DNA of 64,000 bases, from assembly GCA_001724265.1 (NCBI GenBank), contig MEDY01000069.1:82357-146356 (forward strand). Reading direction: 5' to 3'. The position numbers were made by a program, and so were the translations under genes. Positions 34,421 to 44,975 of this stretch are shown in pieces; the stretch's first letter is position 1, and each line of letters opens with the position of its first letter. Below the pieces are notes generated by a model. That model was not told where the DNA came from, searched no databases, and saw nothing but the letters and a program-made list of their open reading frames with translations. The DNA is from Rhizaria sp. SCN 62-66 (taxonomy: Eukaryota; Rhizaria, unplaced).

Positions 34421-36991
34421 ATGATGGGTTTTCTCATCTTTCTCGGAGGTACGTCCCTCTATTCTAGTCACGCACTTCACTATAAATGTAAGCTCCTCTG
34501 TGCCACTATATTCCCACTCTCTTACCATACGCACTTGCATTGTTGACCATGCTATAGGATTGCTATTGGGCGTTGTCTTGTCCCTCGTTGCCTTGTTCTT
34601 CGCGCTGTTCAACGTGCGCCTCTTCTCCTCCGCGTCTGGCGGCGTGCAGCTGCGCTCCGCGGGCGACCACCTGCGCTCCCGCATCTCGCGCCCCTCGGCC
34701 GCGCCGCGCGGAGCCGCGTTTGCCAAGTACCCCGTGCGCTCGCTGCTCGACACTTACTTCGACGCGAACCGCGACGAAGAAGGCAACTTCTTCGAAGACC
34801 CCGAGGCGCTGGCCATCAGCAACAGCGGCACTGCCGCCGCCGCGGCCGCTGCTGCACCCGCGTTCGCCTGCTTCCTTAAGTCCTCTGTCGGCAGCGCCCC
34901 GAACGACAGCACGCCGCAGTCTCTCGACGACAACAACTCTGTCGCGGGCTCTCAAAGCAGCAGCAGTGTTGCGCATACCAACACCTCCAGCTCACTCGAT
35001 ACTGCCAACATGGCCGCCTCCGGCCTGGCGAGCCCTGTAATGCGCGCAGCCGACGACGACTGGGCCCGCGAGGTTGAGGCTAACTCGGTCCGTCTTAGCG
35101 TTGCCCTTGAGACGTACTTGCAGACCGCGCTGGCGGCTACCCACCCCAACCCCGACGACGCCGACGCCGACGCCATCGCCGAGGCGGCGGCGGCGGCTGC
35201 GGCTGCCGCTGCGAGGGACCGTGAGCAGCCCGTGGCCGGCGTGGAGCCCGGGGGCGAGAGCGTGGTGTGGTTGAACCTGCTCATTCGCCGTGCGCTGCAG
35301 TTCGCCGTTGGGCTGGGCGTCGAGGTCGAGCAGTCCACGCACGCCGCCGCCGCCGCAGCCGCAGCCGCCGCGGCCACGACTGCAAACACCGGAGCTCAGA
35401 GCGAAGCGCTGGGTAGCCCAGTGTCGTCACCGCTGTCGTCGCCCCTTAGCAAGGGCAAGGGCGGCGCCGGTGTCTCAGCGCGCCCCCTAGCGACGGCCAC
35501 CGGCGTGGCGAGCGATGAGTACAACATCAGCAGCAGCGGCAGTGACCGTGCGCAGAAAGTGGACACGGTCACCACGGCCGCCGCGCTGTCGACGTCGCTC
35601 TCGCCCCGGCCTCAGCGCACCCGCGCGGCCACAGCTGGCGCCGCAGCCTCAGCCACAGCCTCAAACAACCCCAACGCCGCCAGCAATGCGGGCTCTGGCA
35701 GCAGCACTGCGAGTGCGAGCGCGAGTCGCCGTCCTGCGCCGTTCGACGCCTCGTCGTCCGTGCTCGTTCAGCTTGCCAACGCGGCTCTGGCGCGCGCGCC
35801 GCTGCCCGACCTGCTGGGTGTGACGCAGATCGAGACGCTGTACCCCGGAGTCGTGGCGCCGCTAATCCACCGTGTCGCCGTGCTGTCGGCGGAGCCCGGG
35901 GAGCCGATTGTGTTCGAGGTCGAGTGGACATACACCGGAGACTCCGTGCTTGAGGTTTCGACGAGCCTCAAGATCGACGCGTTTGGCATCAAGGGGCTCG
36001 CCTCCATGCCCGTGCAGGTCCGTAATCGCAACTGTTGAACTGAAACGCAGAAGTGTTTACTTGTTGAATGAGTTTCTTTTTGTCATGAATTGAATCTTGT
36101 GAATTGTAATCACATTTTCATATTTTTTGCTTTTTTTCACGAGTTCATATATCTTTGTTGTTTTCTTCGCTGCGTATATAGGTCGCAATCTCGAACATTT
36201 ACATCGCCGCTTGCACACGCTTCTCGCTGGCACTGACTCCCCGCGACTCAGCCCTCTCCTTCTGCCTCACTGCCCCCCCCGTGCTGCGCTTCGACCTTGC
36301 CTCAGCGCTCGGTTACTACATCCAGCTCGTCAACACGCCGCATATCCACTCGATCGTGCACAAGCTCGCCACCGCCGCGCTCGCGAAGGCCGCCGTCGCA
36401 CCCAACATTGTCTCGGTCCCCTTGCTGCGCGGTGTGAGCGACAAGCTCGTGGCCGCCGCACTCACGGTCTTCGGCCTCAAGCCCCCCGCGCCCGTGTCTG
36501 CGCCCGTGTCTTCGTCTGCGCTGGCACCTGTGCCGGCTCGCAGTGATGCCGCGGGGACGCGTGATGGAACTCGTGAGGGTGCAGCTCGTGATGCCAGTGG
36601 GCCGAGCACGCCTGCGGTCACGCGTACGCAGGCGAGGACCGGGCAGCAGCCGCAAGAGGAAGAGGAAGAGGAGCTTACTCGCGGACAGGGGCAGGGGCAG
36701 CGGGACGCCGCGTTGTCGGGCCTCCGCGTCCGCACTGCCGCGAACAACAACACGGCCGACTCGGCCACTCGTGATAACAACATCAGTGGAATGCGTTCCC
36801 CGAACGCCACCGCGCAAGAGCAGTCGCAGGCGATGAAGTCGCCGCTGGGACTGGGCTCCGGCGCCGCCGGGCGCGGGCAGGCCGGCGCTCTCGTCAGCGC
36901 GCTGAGCGGCGCCATCGGGTCCGGAGCAAAGAGCCCGGTGCTGAGTCAGCAGCTGTGGGGGGACGACGCCAAGAAGGGCGAGTTCTACTGA
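34421..36991 (+). CDS. SMP-domain lipid-transfer protein at a membrane contact site
   Basis: CDS join(34421..34448, 34558..36017, 36182..36991), 765 residues. Donors are GTACGT and GTCCGT; phases 1 and 0. The first intron joins MGFLIFLG to GLLLGVVLSLVALFFALF, making one N-terminal membrane anchor (about 3-28). A disordered Ser/Ala region follows. The SMP domain begins at VWLNLLIRRALQFAVG (about 242) and resumes at LLGVTQIETLYPG, VEWTYTGDSVLEV and, across the second intron, SMPVQVAISNIYIAACTRFSL, with the final helix region GYYIQLVNTPHIHSIV. SMP domains (TEX2, Nvj2, E-Syt, PDZD8) shuttle glycerolipids between ER and other membranes. A Ser/Ala/Thr-rich insert of roughly 150 residues splits the domain, and the C terminus (from about 36500) is a disordered tail. 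Closest type is probably TEX2/Nvj2, but no PH domain is seen. Confidence 0.82.
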
Positions 36992-37574
36992 AGAGTGCCA
37001 GCTGACAAGCATGCACACTGACAACAGGCACAAATAATGCAGCAACATCAGTGTCACCTGGCGTTGTGATATGTCTGTCGAGTAATGTTAAGGTATTTTA
37101 TTCCGAGCAAGCTGAGTATGGTTCTCGGACTTCTGTTTGTAACCAATGTTTAGGATTTACTCGTCGTATTAAAACTTAAAGTAACGCTATCTAGGTATTT
37201 TGTATTTATGTTTATCTCTGTAACTTTCCATTGGTTTGTATAGAGTAATACAAGGTATATTTATGTCAAAGACACACAACATTGTTTTTACGCCTTCTTA
37301 AAGTTAGACAAGATCGGAACGATTCCAACTAATACAAAGAAGTGTGCGTAGTACAGATCTGGAGTGAGATAGAACAAAGTGAATTGTATGATTTCTCAGA
37401 CACACCCAACAGTTGTGTGGCACTGGCCCCATATGCATACATGTACATAACAGTATGCATACAAAACCATCACATCAGAAGCACATTCATACACGACACC
37501 ATAAATCATTCGTGGAAGCACGGTATTAACAGGAGAGTTTGCAGACACACGCATTAACACAATCCATCAAGCAT
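36992..37574. other. intergenic between convergent SMP and QPRT genes
   Basis: AT-rich, containing a stretch of TATGCATACATGTACAT-type alternating purine/pyrimidine sequence near 37430-37465. No coding bias. Confidence 0.5.
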
Positions 37575-38588
37575 TCACGCCTTGTTAACAGCAGTAGTAG
37601 GAGCGGGCTTGAACTTGAGCGAGATGTCGAGCGCAGTCACCGAGTGCGTCAGCTGGCCGGAGCTGACAAAGTCCACGTTAGTCTTGGCAATCTCGCCCAC
37701 AGTCTCGAGCATCACGTTGCCGGACACCTCGGTCTCCATCTCGCGGCCCTTGCTCACGGTCCCTGCGGAAATTTTAGCTGCCTGGTCCTTGAGCACGAGC
37801 TCCTGCGCCTGCGCAATGAGCGACGTGTCGATGCCAGTGGTCTTGCCGCTGCTGCCGTCCTTGACGAGCTTGGTCATGTTGTCGAACATGATACGCGTGA
37901 CACCCAGGTGCTGCACGGCGAGCGCCTCAGTCACCTCTGCCAGAGAGCCCGTCTCGACCTCGATGGCGATGTTGCGCTCACGCAGCACGGGGTCCGCCTG
38001 CAGGAACGCATGGGTGTTCTCCACGGCCTGCGTGATGCCGCCCGCGGCCTCGATGTGGTTGTCCTTGATCATGACCATGTCGTACAGCCCGACGCGGTGG
38101 TTGCACCCGCCGCCGAGACGCACAGCGAGCTTATCAATCATGCGCAGACCGGGGACCGTCTTGCGCGTGTCGAGGATGCGGGTGCGCGAACCAGCGGCTG
38201 CGATGGCGTCCACGTACGCGCGCGTCAGCGTCGCAATGCCCGACATGCGCTGCATGAAGTTGAGCGCGGTCCGCTCGGCGATGAGGATGCCGCGCGAGAG
38301 GCCGACGGCGGTGCCGATGATGTCGCCCATGGCCACGCGGTCGCCGTCGGACTTGCTCCAGGTCACCACGATCGACGGGTCAACGCGGCGGAAAACCTCG
38401 GAAACGACGGCAAGACCAGCAACGACGCCGGAGGCCTTGGCAACGAAGTAGGCGTCCGAGTGTGCGTCGGCAGGGATGGTGGCGTTGGCCGAGACATCGC
38501 CAGTCGCCACATCCTCGGCCAGAGCGGTCTCGATCGCGCGAGTGATCTGCTCAGACTCGCTGACAAGGGGGAAAGTAAGCTCAGACAT
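37575..38588 (-). CDS. QPRT: nicotinate-nucleotide pyrophosphorylase (quinolinate phosphoribosyltransferase)
   Basis: A single exon of 337 residues. It makes nicotinate mononucleotide from quinolinate and PRPP, the committed step into NAD from de novo synthesis. The N-terminal domain has ALAEDVATGDVSANAT. The catalytic barrel has ERTALNFMQRMSGIAT, RILDTRKTVPGLR (Arg, Lys, Thr for PRPP and quinolinate), KLAVRLGGGCNHRVGLYD, MVMIKDNHI and IAIEVETGSLAEV. A stretch of about 45 residues after IMFDNMTKL (KDGSSGKTTGIDTSL to the EMETEVSGNVMLETV block) is longer than in bacterial enzymes and resembles the insert of plant and some protist QPRTs. No other NAD-pathway gene is adjacent. Confidence 0.95.
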   Translation of the reverse strand: MSELTFPLVSESEQITRAIETALAEDVATGDVSANATIPADAHSDAYFVAKASGVVAGLAVVSEVFRRVDPSIVVTWSKSDGDRVAMGDIIGTAVGLSRGILIAERTALNFMQRMSGIATLTRAYVDAIAAAGSRTRILDTRKTVPGLRMIDKLAVRLGGGCNHRVGLYDMVMIKDNHIEAAGGITQAVENTHAFLQADPVLRERNIAIEVETGSLAEVTEALAVQHLGVTRIMFDNMTKLVKDGSSGKTTGIDTSLIAQAQELVLKDQAAKISAGTVSKGREMETEVSGNVMLETVGEIAKTNVDFVSSGQLTHSVTALDISLKFKPAPTTAVNKA

Positions 38589-38960
38589 TGTGCTTGGTAG
38601 TCTGGGTGGCGTTAGAGTGTGAGCGAAAGTGAGGGTATGGGGCCGTGAGAAGGGGGGTCCAGCAAGGGGCGATTCGAGCGACATGCATTTGAGAGGGAAA
38701 GAAAAGTGAATTGATTGCGTGAATGGATCCGATACTTGAGCGCCCTGGTTGATATGATATACATTTGAGTGTTTGAACTATTCTCCCAATTTTGCACGAG
38801 CTCATCTAGCGGAAGATGTTGCTGAAATGCCTCCTTTGTTCAACGTGGGCTTCCTCCCAAGATTCACGCTGCCTTTCCGTTTGTGGTCGCATCAAATGTC
38901 CCTCGTCCCACTCACCTCACACTCTCATTTCGCGTCCACTTGCTTCCACAACCCGTAAAA
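38589..38960. other. divergent intergenic region QPRT/secreted protein
   Basis: 372 bases between divergent starts. Pyrimidine-rich just before the plus-strand ATG (38830-38955). It probably holds both promoters. Confidence 0.5.
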
Positions 38961-39444
38961 ATGATTCGCCTCCTTGTCGTCATTCTCGCCATACTCCTCA
39001 GTACGTCCCCAACGCAATATACATCTTGATCTTCCGTTTACCAACGTAGCACCGATCCCTCGCTCATATCTCCGTTTCTCTCTCTGTTCCGCGTTCCGCA
39101 TCTCAACCCCACCAGCCGTCTCCGCCGAGCAGATGAACTGTGTCTACGACCCTGTCAAGGCCAAGCAGCAGGTCCAGAACATCTGGACCAAGCTCCAGGC
39201 CATGAACACGCGCATGTCCACACTCACGGGCGACGCCCTCACCCGCGAGTCCATCACCGCGGCCCAGACCGAGTACCTCACCTTCCCCATTACCTACCAG
39301 ATCAACTGGGAGATCATCGACGTCAAGCCCGAGGACGCGCAAAAGGTCGCCGACTCGCTGCGCGACAAGGTCCGCGAGGCCGGTGCCACGCTCGGCTCCA
39401 ACAAGCACATTCCGCGCCTCTTCAACGCCGAAGAAGAGGATTAA
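38961..39444 (+). CDS. small secreted protein of unknown function
   Basis: CDS join(38961..39000, 39116..39444), 122 residues. The GTACGT donor follows LAILL and the acceptor is CACCAG; joining gives MIRLLVVILAILLTVSA followed by EQMNC, a textbook signal peptide with a likely cut after VSA. The mature part is about 105 residues, hydrophilic, with a single Cys, an amphipathic helix-like start (DPVKAKQQVQNIWTKLQAM) and an acidic end (FNAEEED). There is no KDEL-like signal, GPI signal or second membrane segment. I do not recognise the family. Codon use and the signal peptide restored by a standard intron make it convincing as a gene. Confidence 0.82.
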
Positions 39445-39867
39445 GCAAGCTCTGAGCAGACCATTGTACACGCGCTGCTGGGCACATGGTGTTTTTTCGT
39501 GTACTGTCAATGGATATGGCGTACTCCTCTGCACAGCTATAATAAAACTATAATTCCTAAACATGACATGTAGAAACTCAAAAGCTTGTACAAATGTGAA
39601 GTAACAGGCGGAAGCAAACATAAGTTGGAGCGAGAAACTAAAGATACTTGGCTTGTATGATGTCATCAATACACAAAGCTTTGAAAAGAAATAAAACGAA
39701 AATAACAAACTGTCTAATTTCACAAACATATCTACTCACAAAGAACCAACACAAACTCGCCCTGATCACAAAGCAGCGCTCACCCGGTGTATTCGCCTTC
39801 TGTCATGTGCGTGCGCGTGAAGTCAATGTTTGTCACTGTGCACGCGCGGTATGATATAACAGTGCGC
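39445..39867. other. intergenic between convergent genes
   Basis: 3' flanks of the secreted protein and lysyl-tRNA synthetase genes. An AATAAA word lies at about 39540. No gene seen. Confidence 0.55.
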
Positions 39868-41562
39868 TTACTCGTTCTGGCCCTCGGGGCGCATGGCGGG
39901 GAAGAGCAGGACCTCCTTGATCGAGTCGGAGTTGGTCAGGAACATGGTCATGCGGTCAATGCCCATACCCCAGCCGCCAGTCGGGGGCAGGCCGAACTCA
40001 AGTGCCTGGATGAAGCCCTCGTCAAGGCCGGGGACCTCGTCGTCGCCGGCGGCCTTAGCCTTCATCTGCTCGGCGAAACGCTCGCGCTGAACGTGGGGGT
40101 TGTTAAGCTCGGTGTAGGCGTTGCAGACCTCCTTCTCGAGCACAAAGAGCTCGAAGCGCTCAGTGAGGCCGGGGATCGAGCGGTGCTGCTTCGCCAGGGG
40201 CGACATGATCTCGGGGTGATCCATGATGAAGCAGGGGTTGGAGCACTGCACCTCGAGGTACTCGCCGACGAGCTTGTCGAGCAGGCGCGCAGTCGTGCGG
40301 GGTGCCTCGCACTTGACGTTGTGCTGCTTGCACAGGTTGTCGAGGAACGCGTTGGCCTCGTCCGACTCAAGAGGGAACGGGATCTTGACGTTAAGCGCCT
40401 CCTCGAGACCGGAGATCATGGAGATGCGCTTGAACGGCGGGGTGAAGTCGACCTCGACGGGGGTCTCCTTGCCGTAGGGCGTGTACTGGATCTTGTAGGT
40501 GCCGTGGATCGACTTGACCATGCCCGACACCATGCGCTCAGTCGCCTCGATGAGGTCATGGTAGTCGGCGTACGCCCAGTAGAACTAACACGTCGTGAAC
40601 TCAGGGTTGTGCGTCATGTCGATGCCCTCGTTGCGGAACTGGCGGCCGATCTCGTAGACGCGGTCGAGCCCGCCAACAACGAGCTTCTTGTGGTAGAGCT
40701 CGGGGGCGATGCGCATGAACATGTCCTGCTTGAGCGAGTTGTGGTGCGTCGTGAAGGGCTTCGCGGTCGCGCCGCCGACCTCGACGGCCATCATGGGCGT
40801 CTCGACCTCGAGGAAGCCGCGCTCATCGAGGAAGCGGCGGATGTAGTTGATGATCTTAGAGCGGACGGCGAAGATCTCACGCGTCTTGGGGTTGAGCATG
40901 AGGTCGAGGTAGCGCTGGCGGAAGCGGACCTCCTGATCCTTGAGGCCGCGGAACTTGTCCGGCATCATGTGCAGGCAAGGGGTGAGCAGCACCATCTCGC
41001 GGGGGTAGATGGACAGCTCGCCCTTGCGGGTACGGCCGACGTAGCCGCGGACGCCGACAATGTCGCCGCGGTGGAGCACGGCATGAATGTCCCAGTTCTT
41101 CTCGGCCGAGCCCTCCTCGGCGACGACCTGGAGCGTCTCGCCGTCGCCCTGGACCTGGTAGAAGATTAGCTTCTTGCCCGCAGCGCGCTGCAGGTGAATG
41201 CGGCCCGCGACGGAGACCTCGATGGTGGTGTCGACGGCACCGGCCTCGATGGCGTCGAACTGCACGCGGAACTGCGGGATCGACATGGTGACGTTGAACT
41301 TGTGCGGGTACACGGCGTAGCCAGAAGCCTTGGAGTACTCCTCGAGCTGCTTCACGCGGGACGCGAAGTAGTCGGCGGCGTTGCCCTCGGAGACGACGGT
41401 GGTGACGGCCTTCTCGGGGGCAGCGGCGGCGCGCGTGGCGGCCTTCTCGGCGCGCGCGGCGGCCTGAGCCTCCTGCTTCTGCAGGCGCTTAAGGGCGTTC
41501 TTGGAGAGCGCCTGGCCATCGCCCTCGGGGGCAGGCACGGGGGTAGGGTCCTTATCAGCCAT
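39868..41562 (-). CDS. KARS1: lysyl-tRNA synthetase, class II, read through an in-frame TAG
   Basis: One frame of 565 codons from ATG 41562 to TAA 39868-39870, interrupted only by a TAG at codon 326 (40587-40585). It charges tRNA-Lys. The N terminus is a Lys/Ala-rich helix followed by the OB anticodon-binding domain ([20 protein letters not shown]). Class II motif 2 is [20 protein letters not shown], running into TTC-(TAG)[19 protein letters not shown]. The family reads TTCEFY (MMELY in E. coli LysU), where the Glu contacts the substrate lysine. Motif 3 is [17 protein letters not shown] with [12 protein letters not shown] at the end. Both halves are intact and match over their whole length, so this is not a decayed copy. 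An enzyme lacking the second half would be dead, so the TAG must be decoded. Confidence 0.96.
40585..40587 (-). other. in-frame TAG at the invariant substrate-binding Glu of lysyl-tRNA synthetase
   Basis: The codon lies between EFTTC and [11 protein letters not shown]. Human and bacterial enzymes have Glu at this exact place (human [16 protein letters not shown]. coli MMELYMAYADY), with the Tyr two residues later also kept here. No splice signals flank it, and deleting it would break a gapless alignment. Confidence 0.95.
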
Positions 41563-42884
41563 GGTGTGCGAAACCTAATGCCGAGCAAGGTATAGTTGAG
41601 TCGGGAAGAACGGCAGGGTTGCGGGGAGAATAGAAGCGACAGCATGAGTGAAAAATGGGAGGAAATAAAGTGTAGAAATGAAACGAGTGTGTCTTGCAAA
41701 AATAAAATGTTATATCTCGTCATAACGGTACCGGGGGCCACACAATGACTCAGTTGCGAACGGCCCCACAAGGAGCCGAACTGAGACCGAGACCGCGACC
41801 GAAAAGAAGGCCGCCTGGAGGGTTCGCAAAAATCAACCCAATCTCGAAAAGCGGAAAATCATGCATATCTAAGTCATCATATCGCTATTCTAGTTTTGTT
41901 TTCCGGGATAGCGTATTAAACATCTGAGCAAGTTAGGACTCTTGGTTTTTTCATGTGGTAGGCTGCATATGTCATATCCATCTTTGGTGTTCGTCAGGAA
42001 CGGTTTCGATGCTTACTTGACTTTAGAGCCTCTGTGAGGAGTGTGTAATCAAGCCGAATGGCGTAATTCTTACGGCATCGCCTGTATCAGTGAGTGTTCT
42101 CTTGTCAGACGCGGCATCGAATGCTCAGGTGAAGGTTGTGCGCTGCTGTGCTTCTTGGCGCTCAAGGTGGTTGCTCAGTTCACAAGATGCGCCAATCTTC
42201 ATGTGACCAACCCGAATATCAATTTAAAAAAACTTAGATGGCGCATGTTTATACAGAATCACGTCGACTTGACATCGGCAAACTTGATGTTTGGCTTGAA
42301 CATGGCACGATCATCTCTGATGCAGCGTGTGACGTCGTTTCCCAGTCTCAAACGTGATTGTGGTGGCTGCAAGAAATCATGACATTTGTCAAGCATAATA
42401 GGATTTAACCGCATTCAACCAAACGTGTAGTATGTATTCAAGTGACATCAGTAATAAAACGTTTGATATTTATATTCATGCCTTGTTCCTAGCTGACTAT
42501 GCAAGATAATATAGTCTCCACCACAAACGCGTTTTTAAGTGGTGACGTTCTCAGTCGACGCGACCCTTTTGGCACAGCGAAGGGTGAGGTTTGAACAGAA
42601 CTTTTAATTTCAAGAAAACACAGTATCTAATCGCTTAATACGCATTAAACTGCTGCAAACAGCTTTTCCAAGTGCGTTTTGGTATAGTTCCTTTTTGTTA
42701 TTACGATTACAGTGCGATCAATGTTCTCTTCTTGAGCATTTACGTAGCACCACTTCGCTCACCCTCAGGCGGAAGCTCACCCTCTTTCGCCCAACTCGAA
42801 CATTCCTTTAGCTCTCGCTTTCTAGCCTTAGTCTTTAGCATCGCCCTGCCGTTCTTGCTAATCTACCGCTCCCGCATTAAGACA
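41563..42884. other. 1.3-kb divergent intergenic region
   Basis: The longest gene-free stretch, between the divergent lysyl-tRNA synthetase and cysteine protease genes. An open frame at 42041-42382 has no GC3 bias or motif and I do not call it. The final 150 bases before the protease ATG are pyrimidine-rich. Confidence 0.5.
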
Positions 42885-44385
42885 ATGCGCTTTGAGCCCG
42901 TTTTCTCCGCCTTTGTGGCCGCCTTCGTCGCTGTCACCCTTGCTGGTGCTGCTGCCCCTGTCTCGGCTGCCTCGCCCGCTGCGCTTGCCGCTCCTGCAAG
43001 TCTCGCTGCAAGCGCCGAGCTCGCCACCCAGGCAATGTTCTCCGACTTTGTCGGCACACACCGCAAGAGCTACCCGTCGACGCACTTTTTCAAGCGCTAC
43101 AACACGTACAAGCAAAATCTGGCCATGATCCACGACCACAACGCCAAGCTTAAGGCCTCCTCCTCAGCCATCGAGGACAACAACAACATGCCCACCGGCA
43201 TGCTTTCCGGCACCCGCGGCGGTGGCCAGCACCAGCAGCCAAAGAAAAGCTCGTTCACTCTGCGGATGAACGAGTTCGGCGACCTCACCCCCGAGGAGTT
43301 CAAGCAGCGCATGGGCCTGCGCCCCAACCCGCACCGCCTCGCGCGCGCGCGCGCCGCCGCGGCCGCAAGCCCGCACGGCAACAGCAACAGCGCCAGCGTG
43401 CGTCTGTCGTCGTCGCTGTTTGCGGGCGGGCTTGGTCGCCGCGTGGCCGAGTCGGTCCTCGCTGCCGACGACCTGAGCAAGAGCAAGGACTGGCGCGCCG
43501 AGGGCAAAGTCGGGCCGGTCAAGAACCAGGGTCAGTGCGGTTCATGGTACGTTACAGCAATATCACTGGCTAACACTCAGATCACCTGAAATATCTTGCA
43601 TCTTATTTAAAATATTGTGTATTCAAGTGATATCTTTCAATATTGACGCGAACACTTTGTGACAGCCATGATGCTAACTCTTGTGTGAGTTACACTCCGC
43701 CTTGCTTCTTGTGTCCACTTCACTTTATAGCTGGGCGTTCTCTGCGCTCGCGAGCCTCGAGACGGCCTGGGCGATTAAGACGGCCGCCGAACCCGTGTCC
43801 TTGTCTGAGCAGCAGCTCGTCTCGTGCGCGCACACCACGGGCAACCACGGCTGCCAGGGCGGACTCATGGAAAGTGCGTTCACATACCTCGTCAACAACG
43901 GCGGCGCCTGCAGCAGCGAGGAGTATCCGTACACCTCGGGCCTTGTCCCGCCCGCCAGTGTCAGTGCCTCCGGCTCTACTGGCTCTGCTACGACTGTGGG
44001 CGACGGCCCCAGCGAGCGCGACGGCGCATGCCGGCCCTGCACCGTGGTGGCCAAGCCGCGCGGCTTCACCGCCCTGCCCGAGAACGACGAGGCCGCGCTC
44101 ATGCGCGCAGTCGACCGCGGCGTTGTCTCGGTCGCAGTCCACGCGGGCAACCCCAAGTTCCAGTTCGCCGGCGAGGGCGTGTTCGGAGATGAGGACTGTG
44201 GCACTGAACTTGACCACGGTATGGCCGTCGTCGGCTACGGCACCGAGGGCGGCGAGCCCTACTGGCTCGTGCGCCAGTCCTGGGGCGACAAGTGGGGTGA
44301 CAAGGGCTACATCAAGATGAAGCGCGGCGTCGGCGCCACGGGCATCTGCGGCATCGCGATGATGGCCAGCACCGTCGAGGTATAA
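42885..44385 (+). CDS. cathepsin L/papain-family cysteine protease with Asn-to-Gln at the third catalytic position
   Basis: CDS join(42885..43546, 43731..44385), 438 residues. The GTACGT intron splits the codon of the catalytic Cys (TG|C). A signal peptide (EPVFSAFVAAFVAVTLAG) is followed by an I29 inhibitor prodomain (FSDFVGTHRKSYPSTHFF, MNEFGDLTPEEFKQRMGL). The mature enzyme has [20 protein letters not shown] (Gln of the oxyanion hole; Cys 221), CQGGLMESAFTYL, LDHGMAVVGYG (His 383) and LVRQSWGDKWGDKGYIKMK. Family members have Asn-Ser-Trp-Gly at that last block; here the codon is CAG, so Gln 403 replaces the catalytic Asn. The enzyme is probably lysosomal or secreted. A Ser/Gly linker insert lies near 43950-44010, and an Ala/Arg-rich insert separates the prodomain from the mature part. 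Confidence 0.93.
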
Positions 44386-44975
44386 AGTGGAGCGAGTTTG
44401 AACACGTAACTTGAACATATCCACAAGATACGACAGCAAATAGCCGAAGTACCGCGCTTGCATGCGCAACCGCGCGAATCTTCGCCGCCATAACTTAGCT
44501 TTCACAGAGTACCTAGATCTAACCCCCTTAACCACGCGCATTTACCACACACCCACTTAGTAGTATCAATTAAAACAACAAGCACTCGTACGTTACTTGA
44601 GTAACATACCCAGCATGCGACAAGAGCTTGCACCTGCACCTTGAATCGCCTTTCATTGATGTCACGGAGAAGCTGTAGTGGAAACACAAACTAGCGTGAA
44701 AACACTGTCCATGCAGTGTGTATGGTTGTACTTTCTCTCCATGAAGAGGAGCGCCGTACACTGCCACAGTCTTACTAGCTCTAGTTGCACAACAGCAGAC
44801 TTCATCACTGAACATCAACTTTGAACACATACCATTCGTAATACACAAAGCACGACTATTCATGAATCTCAAAATGTATTTAAACCGACTTTAACTTTGT
44901 ATACAATATAACGCTGGCCTTCATTTCAACGCATGCTGTTTTCCCTTAACTTAGCACTGAAACGAAACACTTCTC
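44386..44975. other. intergenic between convergent genes
   Basis: AT-rich 3' flanks of the protease and Sec15 genes. Two ORFs of 61 and 100 residues on the minus strand lack coding bias. No gene seen. Confidence 0.5.

Noticed and set aside
39868-40533. Treating the lysyl-tRNA synthetase locus as two genes, or as a pseudogene with a nonsense mutation
   Set aside because: Both halves are perfectly conserved, in one frame, with no other lesion, and neither half is a functional enzyme. An essential gene would not be kept this intact if broken.
39787-41169. 460-codon plus-strand frame opposite lysyl-tRNA synthetase
   Set aside because: Antisense shadow of a confidently identified enzyme.
20224-41562. 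UAG meaning Gln or Leu, as in other recoded protists
   Set aside because: Two of three sites align with invariant or near-invariant Glu columns, one of them a substrate-contact residue. Gln remains a weak alternative until more sites are counted.
42041-42382. 113-codon frame in the 1.3-kb intergenic region
   Set aside because: AT-rich codons, no GC3 bias, no motif, no splice partner.
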